A DNA stretch of 5,520 nt from Candidatus Ventricola intestinavium (lineage in GTDB: Bacteria > Bacillota > Clostridia > Christensenellales > Aristaeellaceae): contig DVMG01000002.1 of the NCBI GenBank assembly GCA_018715105.1, positions 1-5,520 on the forward strand, in the 5' to 3' direction. Both the position numbers and the translations under genes were made by a program. The notes beneath the pieces were generated by a model that saw nothing but the letters and a program-made list of their open reading frames with translations, was not told the origin of the DNA and ran no database searches. Within the stretch, counting starts at the first letter, position 1; every line of letters starts with the position of its first letter. Of the stretch, positions 1 through 5,495 are shown piece by piece.

Positions 1-15
1 GCAGTGGCTGGGCAT

Positions 16-42
16 AAAAAAAGCACCGGCATGAACCGGTGA
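16..42 (-). terminator. Intrinsic terminator of the tRNA-Gln/tRNA-Glu unit
   Basis: Read on the minus strand, CACCGG and CCGGTG form a perfect 6-bp GC-rich stem around a 6-base loop (TTCATG), followed by C and seven T residues. The stem begins 4 bases beyond the encoded CCA of tRNA-Glu, where a rho-independent terminator of the tRNA transcript is expected. I see no other gene it could serve inside the window. Confidence 0.9.
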
Positions 43-45
43 TTC

Positions 46-120
46 TGGCACCTCCAATGGGAATCGAACCCATGATTCTGCCTTGAGAGGGCAGCGTCTT
101 GACCGCTTGACCATGGAGGC
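46..120 (-). tRNA. tRNA-Glu (anticodon CUC)
   Basis: The minus strand folds into a full cloverleaf. The acceptor stem GCCTCCA pairs with TGGAGGT, with one G-U at the end. The D-arm has GTC/GAC, and the anticodon stem CTGCC/GGCAG carries loop CTCTCAA, placing anticodon CTC at 85-87. The T-arm is ATGGG-TTCGATT-CCCAT. A discriminator G and an encoded CCA (46-48) finish the 75-nt gene. The CUC anticodon reads GAG. It lies only 3 bases after the CCA end of the upstream tRNA-Gln, so both are cut from one precursor. It would be charged by glutamyl-tRNA synthetase. Confidence 0.97.
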
Positions 121-123
121 GGA

Positions 124-197
124 TGGCTGGGGAACTAGGATTCGAACCTAGACAATACGAGTCAGAGTCGTAGGTGCTGCCGTTACACAATTCCCCA
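124..197 (-). tRNA. tRNA-Gln (anticodon CUG)
   Basis: The minus strand gives a complete cloverleaf of 74 nt. The acceptor stem TGGGGAA pairs with TTCCCCA. The anticodon stem TACGA/TCGTA carries loop CTCTGAC with anticodon CTG at 163-165, the T-arm is CTAGG-TTCGAAT-CCTAG, and a discriminator G and encoded CCA (124-126) follow. The U1-A72 acceptor end is typical of tRNA-Gln. The CUG anticodon reads CAG. In most Firmicutes such a tRNA is first charged with glutamate and then amidated by GatCAB; whether that applies here cannot be seen in this window. It is the first gene of the two-tRNA unit. Confidence 0.97.
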
Positions 198-220
198 ATC
201 ACTTCGTTTGAACGACTTAT

Positions 221-249
221 ATTGTATCAAACCTCGCCGGCTTTGTCAA
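221..249 (-). promoter_or_regulatory. Vegetative (sigma-A type) promoter of the tRNA unit
   Basis: On the minus strand, a perfect -35 box TTGACA (244-249) and a near-consensus -10 box TACAAT (221-226) are separated by exactly 17 bases. Transcription should start near 214, leaving a leader of about 17 nt before the tRNA-Gln 5' end at 197. The match to consensus fits a strongly expressed stable-RNA promoter. Confidence 0.87.
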
Positions 250-453
250 GAGAAATTTGGTCCGGTTTTTCATCTTCTTCCAGTTTTCTCCTTTTTTCCT
301 TTTTCCCCGCTTTATCTCCCGGAAGAAAGCCCTCCACAAAGCAGACCGCCGGAAAAAACGATTCCCCCAGTTCCTGCTTCCGCCTCTGATCGCGGCCATT
401 CTCCTGCGGGGACTGCTGTAAGATTTCCATCGAGAATATCCGGAAACATCACG
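250..453. other. Intergenic stretch with no supported gene
   Basis: About 200 bases between the tRNA promoter and the 454-498 hairpin. The minus strand is purine-rich. Short open frames exist on both strands, but their translations are low-complexity (runs of S, F, P or K, R, E), none has a well-spaced ribosome binding site, and one runs into the tRNA promoter. I see no RNA fold, repeat or promoter that I can defend here. Confidence 0.6.
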
Positions 454-508
454 GGAGCTGTCTCAAAAGGGCATTCGTCCGCCCGTTGAGACAGCTCCTG
501 ATCTTTTT
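454..508 (+). terminator. Long hairpin with a T-run on the plus strand; probable terminator or repeat remnant
   Basis: GGAGCTGTCTCAA (454-466) is perfectly complementary to TTGAGACAGCTCC (486-498), a 13-bp stem. Inside the 19-base loop, GGGC (469-472) can pair with GCCC (481-484), extending the stem past a small internal loop. On the plus strand it is followed by TGATC and five T residues (504-508), as in an intrinsic terminator. On the minus strand, the direction of the HMA gene that ends at 527, no T-run follows. It may still end or stabilise that transcript. The fold is clear; its role and direction are inferred. Confidence 0.6.
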
Positions 509-526
509 ACGGAGGATCGGCCGCTT

Positions 527-898
527 TTACGGCGACGCGTTTTCGATCTTGACCGCCTGATAGCCTGCCTGCGCGATCACGCGGCGCATTTCATCGGCGG
601 ACACCGGCCGTTTCATGCGCACGGTTGCGCTCGACTCCCGGAGACTGACCTGCGCAAATACGCCTTCGATGCGATTAAGCGCGTCTTCCACCCGCTGCCT
701 GCACCGGCTGCACGTCATGCCCTCGATGGACACGCGCACGCAGTAAGGATAGTGTGCCGGATTTTTATCCGCCACGCGCACCTTTTTGGGCGCATCGTCC
801 CCCGATCCGCAGCATCCGTGCGCCAGTTTCCTGGCATAGCTCTTCACCCCGATCACCAACACCGCCACGAGCACCACCACAATGATTGTATTTGCCAT
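527..898 (-). CDS. Membrane-anchored heavy-metal-associated (HMA) domain protein
   Basis: A 123-residue protein, probably a thiol-based binder of copper or another soft metal held at the membrane. Residues 4-19 are a hydrophobic segment (IIVVVLVAVLVIGV core) followed by basic residues and a Cys pair, CCGSG (29-33). This resembles the short Cys-rich membrane proteins found beside FeoB. Residues 52-118 form an HMA (ferredoxin-like) domain with the metal-binding motif MTCSRC (Cys63, Cys66), the RVEDALNRIEGV helix and the AGYQAVKIE end strand. Cys53 in HYPYC adds a further thiol. The ATG start is preceded by AGGAGGA (909-915), 10 bases away, which is slightly long. It has its own promoter at the end of the upstream carboxypeptidase gene. 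No transport ATPase or FeoB gene is in view, so its partner is unknown. A role as a metallochaperone or metal sensor is an inference. Confidence 0.9.
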   Translation of the reverse strand: MANTIIVVVLVAVLVIGVKSYARKLAHGCCGSGDDAPKKVRVADKNPAHYPYCVRVSIEGMTCSRCRQRVEDALNRIEGVFAQVSLRESSATVRMKRPVSADEMRRVIAQAGYQAVKIENASP

Positions 899-934
899 CG
901 ATGCGTCGTCCTCCTGTTCTCTTTTGTTAGTACA

Positions 935-963
935 ATCTTACTGCGTTTTGACGCACTTGTCAA
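935..963 (-). promoter_or_regulatory. Promoter of the HMA gene with an inverted repeat in its spacer
   Basis: On the minus strand, a perfect -35 TTGACA (958-963) and a -10 TAAGAT (935-940) are separated by 17 bases. The -35 overlaps the stop codon of the carboxypeptidase gene. The spacer contains the inverted repeat TGCGT-CAAA-ACGCA (942-955), filling most of the space between the boxes. That is a usual position for a repressor operator. The promoter call is strong; the operator is inferred. Confidence 0.7.
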
Positions 964-2189
964 GCGCCGCCGAGCATGAAATGATCTCGAATGCGCAAAA
1001 GCGCGTCCAGCATCCCCGGCAGTTCCACTGTTTCACCGGCCACAGCGGGAAGCGTTGTGATAACCTCCTCCCCGCGCATGACGCGGATTTCTCCGATCAC
1101 ATCGCCTTTATAGACGGGGGCCGTCACGCTGTCAAGCAGCGCTACCTCCAGAGAGAGATTCGCCTGATCATTGCGTTTGAGCAAAAGCTCGCATGTCCCG
1201 CCGCTGGATGCCTTCACGCTGTCGCGCCCGCCCATATGCACGGGCACGCTCATCTGCAAATCCACCCCCTCTTTGACCGGGCAGAAGAGCTGATAGCCGG
1301 AAAAGCCGTATTCCAGCATGGCGCGCGCCTCGTCAAAGCGCGTCTGGCTTGCCTGGGAGCCAAGCACCACGGCAATCAGGCGCATACCGTCCTTTTGGGC
1401 CGTGGCGGACATGCAGTAGCGCGCCTCATTGGTGGAGCCCGTCTTATAGCCGTCGCATCCCGTATAAAAGCGGACCAGCCGGTTCGTGTTGGTCAGCTGT
1501 GTAACGCGGCCGCTGCTGTGCTTGATCTCGTCCATCCAGATCGTGGAGAATTCATAATACAGCGGATGCTTGTCAAGCTGCGCGCTCAGCCTGGCCACAT
1601 CCCGCGCCGTGGTGTAATGGCCCTGCGCCGGCAGGCCGGTGCAGTTGACATAGTGCGTGTTTTCAAGGCCCAGCTGCTCCGCGCGCTGATTCATCCGGCT
1701 GACGAAAGCCCCTTCCGATCCATCCAGATGTTCGGCCAGCGCCACAGCGGAATCATTCGCGCTGGCGACGATCACGCTTTTGAGCAATTCCCGCACCGTA
1801 TAGCTCTTGTTCGCATCCAGAAAGGCCTGGCTGCCGCCCATTCCGGCCGCGTGCTCGGACACGAGAACCGAATCGCCTTCCTGAATCCGCCCTTCATCAA
1901 GCGCCTCCAGCGTCAAAAGAATGGTCATCACCTTCGTCACGCTGGCGACCGGACGCCTGTCATCCGCATCCTTTTCAAAAATGACGCGTCCTGTCGAGGC
2001 CTCCATCAAGATTGCGCTCGGGCTGGTGATTTCAAAAGGGGTTCCCTCTTCCATCGGCCCTTCATCCTGAACCTCTTGTGCCAGAGCAGGGGACGGAGCC
2101 GTTTCTTCCGCGGCCAGCCCTTCCAAAGGGACAAGCAGCAAAGCCAGGGTGATCCCACACGCCAGCAAAAAACGGATCATGCACTTCAT
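960..2189 (-). CDS. dacF: D-alanyl-D-alanine carboxypeptidase, DacF/PBP5 type
   Basis: A 409-residue penicillin-binding protein that would remove the terminal D-Ala from peptidoglycan stem peptides outside the membrane. Residues 1-27 are a signal peptide (basic start, LLACGITLALLLV core, cleavage near GLAA). The peptidase S11 domain follows with all three active-site motifs: SVTK (Ser83, Lys86), SAN (143-145) and KTG (249-251). Residues from about 300 to 392 look like the beta-rich PBP5 C-terminal domain. The last residues could form a short amphipathic membrane helix, but it is not strong. The start is ATG at 2189, chosen because GGGAGGA (2198-2204) lies 8 bases upstream; a GTG two codons earlier is only 2 bases from that site. 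It follows gpr by 75 bases, so cotranscription and a sporulation role are plausible. The assignment to DacF rather than another S11 paralogue is less certain than the family. Confidence 0.92.
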   Translation of the reverse strand: MKCMIRFLLACGITLALLLVPLEGLAAEETAPSPALAQEVQDEGPMEEGTPFEITSPSAILMEASTGRVIFEKDADDRRPVASVTKVMTILLTLEALDEGRIQEGDSVLVSEHAAGMGGSQAFLDANKSYTVRELLKSVIVASANDSAVALAEHLDGSEGAFVSRMNQRAEQLGLENTHYVNCTGLPAQGHYTTARDVARLSAQLDKHPLYYEFSTIWMDEIKHSSGRVTQLTNTNRLVRFYTGCDGYKTGSTNEARYCMSATAQKDGMRLIAVVLGSQASQTRFDEARAMLEYGFSGYQLFCPVKEGVDLQMSVPVHMGGRDSVKASSGGTCELLLKRNDQANLSLEVALLDSVTAPVYKGDVIGEIRVMRGEEVITTLPAVAGETVELPGMLDALLRIRDHFMLGGA

Positions 2190-2197
2190 GGTCACAT

Positions 2198-2204
2198 TCC
2201 TCCC
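2198..2204 (-). promoter_or_regulatory. Ribosome binding site deciding the carboxypeptidase start
   Basis: GGGAGGA on the minus strand sits 8 bases before ATG at 2189 and only 2 bases before the in-frame GTG at 2195, so the ATG is the likely start. Confidence 0.8.
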
Positions 2205-2264
2205 ATCTTTTTCAATTCCCTTCTCTTGAGCCCATCACCGGTTTTCAGGCCCTTCGGCCTCCTG

Positions 2265-3173
2265 CTACTGTGCCATCAGCTGGGCAATTTCAGCGCTGCT
2301 CAGACCGGGATGCAGCGCCATGTTGATGCCCTCTGCCAGAATGCCTGCCATGCGTTCAACCAGTGCGTCCACCTCGCGCGGGGTGACAATCAGATCCCCC
2401 AGCCGCTGGGAAACCACCTCTTCCACGCATGCCGCAAACCGCTGTTCCTCGATTTCCCGGCCCTCCGCGTCTTCCCCTCCCAGTGCGGAAAGCGCGTCCC
2501 TCGCGATGGTCGAGGCATACACCACCATGGGCACGCCCACCGCAATCACGGGGACGCCCAGCGTCTTTTCACAGAGCGCCTTCTGATGGTTGCCCACGCC
2601 GGAACCGGGCGTGATGCCCGTATCCGCCACCTGGATGGTGGAGCAGATGCGCTGGGAGCTGCGCGCGGCCAGGGCATCCACCGCGATCACGGCGTCCGGC
2701 CGCACATATTCCACCATGCCGCGAAGCACTTCCGCCGTCTCGATTCCCGTCACGCCCAGCACTCCCGGCGCTGCGGCGCACACGCGCGCCATGCGGCCGC
2801 TCAGATCCGCGGGCAGGCAGCCATCCATATGCCGTGTCACCAGAACGCGTTCCACGGTGCGGGGCCCCAGCGCGTCCGGCGTCACGCTGCGGTTGCCAAG
2901 CCCCGTAACAAGCACCGTGCGCGCATCTGCCGGCAGCATGTCTTTCAGCGCTTTTGCCAGCTCAGCGCTCAGCGCGCGGCGCGTATTCAGCTCAATGCTC
3001 AGCGTTTGGGGACAGCTGAGCGTGATATACAGGCCCATCGGCCTGCCCAGCTTTTTGGCATATGCTTCACTGTCAATGGAGACCACCGTGCGTTCGATGC
3101 CGTTTTGCAGCTGTTCGCCCTGTCCGGCGTTTCCACGCGCCTCCACCGCCAGATCCGTCCATCTCGCCCTCAT
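2265..3173 (-). CDS. gpr: Germination protease GPR (spore protease)
   Basis: A 302-residue peptidase of family A25. It cleaves the DNA-protecting small acid-soluble proteins (SASPs) in the spore core at germination. It is made in the forespore as a zymogen that processes itself. Residues 4-12 (RWTDLAVEA) match the processing region of GPR zymogens. Further conserved blocks are GLGNRSVTPDALGP (91-104), LVTRHM (111-116), APGVLGVTGIET (135-146), VIAVDALAARS (162-172), ADTGITPGSGVGN (183-195) and TLGVPVIAVGVP (204-215). Asp100 and Asp166 correspond to the two essential aspartates of the Bacillus enzyme. The protein is shorter than the roughly 370-residue Bacillus form, with a pro-region of only about 7 residues. 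The ATG at 3173 has a modest purine-rich site upstream (GGGGAAGAG); no better start lies before it. It is divergent from nadE. Confidence 0.97.
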   Translation of the reverse strand: MRARWTDLAVEARGNAGQGEQLQNGIERTVVSIDSEAYAKKLGRPMGLYITLSCPQTLSIELNTRRALSAELAKALKDMLPADARTVLVTGLGNRSVTPDALGPRTVERVLVTRHMDGCLPADLSGRMARVCAAAPGVLGVTGIETAEVLRGMVEYVRPDAVIAVDALAARSSQRICSTIQVADTGITPGSGVGNHQKALCEKTLGVPVIAVGVPMVVYASTIARDALSALGGEDAEGREIEEQRFAACVEEVVSQRLGDLIVTPREVDALVERMAGILAEGINMALHPGLSSAEIAQLMAQ

Positions 3174-3250
3174 CTTCTCTTCCCCTTTCCTGCCCTCCCG
3201 TTTCGGCGGGTAGATGCCGTTCCCTTTTGGATCGGGCCGGCGTTTACGGT

Positions 3251-3279
3251 TTGTATTTTGCGCCGATTTGTGGTAAAGT
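3251..3279 (+). promoter_or_regulatory. Candidate vegetative promoter of nadE
   Basis: TTGTAT (3251-3256) and TAAAGT (3274-3279) are separated by 17 bases, each box matching the sigma-A consensus at four of six positions. Transcription would start near 3286, giving a leader of about 49 bases that contains a small ACGGC/GCCGT hairpin (3293-3307) before the ribosome binding site. Confidence 0.55.
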
Positions 3280-3283
3280 ATGA
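3254..3283 (-). promoter_or_regulatory. Candidate forespore (sigma-G/F type) promoter of gpr
   Basis: On the minus strand, TCATA (3279-3283) and CAAAATA (3254-3260) are separated by 18 bases. Each has one mismatch to the Bacillus sigma-G pattern (GHATR, about 18 bases, CATNMTA). gpr is known to be under forespore sigma factors in Bacillus. Transcription would start near 3246, about 73 bases before the gpr ATG. The short, degenerate consensus limits certainty. Confidence 0.4.
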
Positions 3284-3322
3284 ACAGTTCACACGGCTTC
3301 GCGCCGTATTGATCATATGGAA

Positions 3323-3327
3323 AGGAG
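3323..3327 (+). promoter_or_regulatory. Ribosome binding site deciding the nadE start
   Basis: AGGAG lies 7 bases before ATG at 3335. The earlier in-frame ATG at 3317 lies upstream of this site and has no site of its own, so 3335 is the likely start. Confidence 0.85.
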
Positions 3328-3334
3328 AATCGCC

Positions 3335-5272
3335 ATGTCCGTCCTCCCCGGCATGATCCGCACGATGGTTGCTTCCCCGCGCGTGCACCTGGCCAACCCT
3401 GAAAAAAATGCACAGGAGATTGCCGAGCTGCTGCGCACCGCCGATGCAAACGGCGCAGATCTGTGCGTTTTTCCAGAGCTTTGCCTGTGCGGTTACACCT
3501 GCGCGGATCTGCTCATGCAGGATGTGCTGCTCCACGGCTGCCTGAATGCCCTGAAAACCCTGCTCTCTCTGCCGGTACGCACAGCTTTTGTCGTGGGTCT
3601 GCCTCTTGAGATGGGCGGCCGGCTTTATAACTGCGCGGCCGTCGCGGCCGGCGGCCGGCTGCTGGGCATTGTGCCCAAAGAGCATCTGCCCAATCACAAT
3701 GAGTTTTATGAGCGGCGCTGGTTTGAGCCGGGACACAGCGCTCCCCCGCACATCATGCTCTTTGAACAGGATGTGCCCGTGGGCCAGAATCTTTGCTTTA
3801 CATGCGGCTCTTTTTCCCTGGGGGTCGAAATCTGCGAGGATCTGTGGGTTCCTTCTCCCCCCTCCGGCCGGCTGTGTATGAAGGGCGCGCTGCTGATCGC
3901 CAATCCATCCGCGGGAAACGAGCTGGTCACCAAGCATCGCTACCGCTGCGAACTGATCGCCCAGCAGAGCGCGCGATGCCTGTGCGGCTATCTCTACGCG
4001 GGGGCCGGCTACGGGGAATCCACAACGGATATGGTGTTCTCCGGATACGCGGGCATCTATGAAAACGGACGCGTCCTGGGGGAAAACGAGCGCTTTGCCC
4101 GGGAATCCACCTATGCGCTTGCCGATGTGGACGGAGACCGCCTGCGCTTTAAGCGGCGCCAAAACCGCAGCTTTTTCGAGGATGGTGGGGAACCTCTTCG
4201 AGACATTCCCTTTTCGCTGGCCCCCTCTTCTTCCTGTTGCACAGCCGAAGGAAGCGCCCTTTTGCGTCCGCTCTCTAGCCTTCCGTTTGTCCCCGCGGGT
4301 ACGGAGCGGGATCTGCGTACGGAAGAAATTCTGATGATCCAGACCACGGCCCTGCTCACCCGCATGGAGCGCGTGGGAACGCAGCGGGTGGTGATCGGCG
4401 TATCCGGAGGCCTGGATTCCACGCTCACGCTGCTTGCCTCTGCCTATGCGTTTGACCGCGCGGGATATGACAGGAGCGGCATCCTCGCCATCACCATGCC
4501 CGGCCTTGGCACGGGAAACCGCACGCTCAAAAACGCCCTGCGCCTGATGGAGCTGATCGGCTGCACAGCCCTGACCATCCCCATCGGCAAGGCTGTTGCC
4601 CAGCATTTTGAAGACATCGGCCAGGATCCCTCCGTGCATGACATCTGCTATGAAAACGCTCAGGCCCGTGAGCGCACGCAGATCGTCATGGATTATGCCA
4701 ATAAATCCGGTGCCCTGGCCTTGGGCACGGGCGACCTGAGCGAGCTGGCTCTCGGCTGGTGCACCTACAACGGCGACCAGATGAGCATGTACAACATGAG
4801 CGGATCGGTGCCCAAGACGCTGATTCGCCACCTGGTGCGCTATGCAGGCGGAAAGTTAGGCGGCAGCATCGTGCCCATTGTGGAGGATATTCTCGATACG
4901 CCCATCTCTCCGGAGCTGATTCCCTCCGGTTCGGGGGAGCTGACCCAGCGCACGGAGGACACGCTTGGCGCCTATGCGCTGCATGATTTCTTCCTCTACC
5001 ACATGATGGACAGCGGAGCATCGCCCCGCAAGCTCTTCCTCCTGGCGCAGCAGGCGTTCGGCGCTTCATACAGCCGCGAGGAAATCCTGCGGGCTCTGCG
5101 CACATTTGTGCACCGATTCTTTACCCAGCAGTTCAAGCGGTCGGCCATGCCGGATGGACCCAAGGTCGGTTCCGTCTCGCTTTCCCCGCGAGGCGATTGG
5201 CGCATGCCTTCCGACGCGCAGGAAACGCTTTGGATGGCGGAGGTCGACGCCCTGGACAAGGCAGATTCCTGA
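3335..5272 (+). CDS. nadE: Glutamine-dependent NAD+ synthetase
   Basis: A 645-residue cytoplasmic enzyme for the last step of NAD+ synthesis: deamido-NAD+ plus ATP and glutamine-derived ammonia give NAD+. Residues about 8-290 are a nitrilase-family glutaminase domain with its Glu-Lys-Cys triad visible: Glu48 in FPELCLCGYTC, Lys115 in VPKEHLPN and Cys167 in GVEICEDLW. Residues about 325-610 are the synthetase domain, with the ATP pyrophosphatase loop SGGLDST (357-363), the TMPGLGTGNRT segment, LALGTGDLSELALGWCTYNGDQMSMYN (461-487) and the C-terminal RRF-like FKRSAMPDGPKVG block. The length is usual for the two-domain bacterial form, which makes its own ammonia rather than needing free ammonium. 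The reading frame is intact and no key residue is missing. It is the only plus-strand gene in the window and appears monocistronic, with its own promoter and terminator. Confidence 0.98.
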   Translation: MSVLPGMIRTMVASPRVHLANPEKNAQEIAELLRTADANGADLCVFPELCLCGYTCADLLMQDVLLHGCLNALKTLLSLPVRTAFVVGLPLEMGGRLYNCAAVAAGGRLLGIVPKEHLPNHNEFYERRWFEPGHSAPPHIMLFEQDVPVGQNLCFTCGSFSLGVEICEDLWVPSPPSGRLCMKGALLIANPSAGNELVTKHRYRCELIAQQSARCLCGYLYAGAGYGESTTDMVFSGYAGIYENGRVLGENERFARESTYALADVDGDRLRFKRRQNRSFFEDGGEPLRDIPFSLAPSSSCCTAEGSALLRPLSSLPFVPAGTERDLRTEEILMIQTTALLTRMERVGTQRVVIGVSGGLDSTLTLLASAYAFDRAGYDRSGILAITMPGLGTGNRTLKNALRLMELIGCTALTIPIGKAVAQHFEDIGQDPSVHDICYENAQARERTQIVMDYANKSGALALGTGDLSELALGWCTYNGDQMSMYNMSGSVPKTLIRHLVRYAGGKLGGSIVPIVEDILDTPISPELIPSGSGELTQRTEDTLGAYALHDFFLYHMMDSGASPRKLFLLAQQAFGASYSREEILRALRTFVHRFFTQQFKRSAMPDGPKVGSVSLSPRGDWRMPSDAQETLWMAEVDALDKADS

Positions 5273-5422
5273 GCCCTTGAAGTCTACTCCGCGCGGGCCT
5301 ATGCCATACCGGTTTCCTCCGAAAACAGGCCTCTTTACGAGAAAGCGGTTGGTTTTGCTGTGTTTCTTTCATCACACAGAAGACAGGCAAAGGCCCTCAT
5401 TCCTCCCCTTTTTAAAAGAATG
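5273..5422. other. Untranslated stretch after nadE
   Basis: About 150 bases between the nadE stop and its probable terminator. I find no open frame with a ribosome binding site. A weak hairpin CTGTGT/ACACAG (5358-5379) has no T-run. It would form an unusually long nadE 3' untranslated region. Confidence 0.55.
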
Positions 5423-5459
5423 GATGCAGTTCATGAAACCATGGGCTGCGTCTTTTTTT
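5423..5459 (+). terminator. Strong intrinsic terminator, probably of nadE
   Basis: GATGCAGTTCATG (5423-5435) and CATGGGCTGCGTC (5440-5452) pair continuously over 13 bp, including three G-U pairs, around an AAAC tetraloop. Seven T residues follow (5453-5459). The direction fits termination of nadE, whose stop codon is 150 bases upstream. The fold on the other strand lacks a T-run right at its base. Confidence 0.87.
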
Positions 5460-5495
5460 CCTTCGCATCGCCCGTGTGTTCCTGCAAAAAAATGC

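Noticed and set aside
217..430. Short minus-strand frames (60-67 residues, K/R/E-rich) left of the hairpin
   Set aside because: There is no well-spaced ribosome binding site, the composition is low-complexity, and one frame runs into the tRNA promoter at 221-249.
174..489. Plus-strand frames of 71 and 93 residues (S/F/P-rich)
   Set aside because: They overlap the tRNA-Gln gene and/or the tRNA promoter on the other strand, have no Shine-Dalgarno site, and show no recognisable family.
2247..2260. AGGCC/GGCCT hairpin between gpr and the carboxypeptidase gene as a terminator
   Set aside because: The stem is only 5 bp and is followed on the minus strand by GAAAACC rather than a T-run.
882..3356. 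An 824-codon open frame on the plus strand antisense to the carboxypeptidase and gpr genes
   Set aside because: The opposite strand encodes two proteins with complete catalytic motifs. The antisense translation is rich in H, R, A and Q without recognisable domains, a usual by-product of GC-rich codon use.
3170..4831. A 553-codon open frame on the minus strand antisense to nadE
   Set aside because: nadE has all catalytic residues and a proper ribosome binding site. The antisense product has no recognisable motif and also overlaps the intergenic promoters and the gpr start.
5358..5379. CTGTGT/ACACAG hairpin after nadE as the terminator
   Set aside because: The stem is 6 bp with a 10-base loop and no following T-run; the hairpin at 5423-5459 is far stronger.
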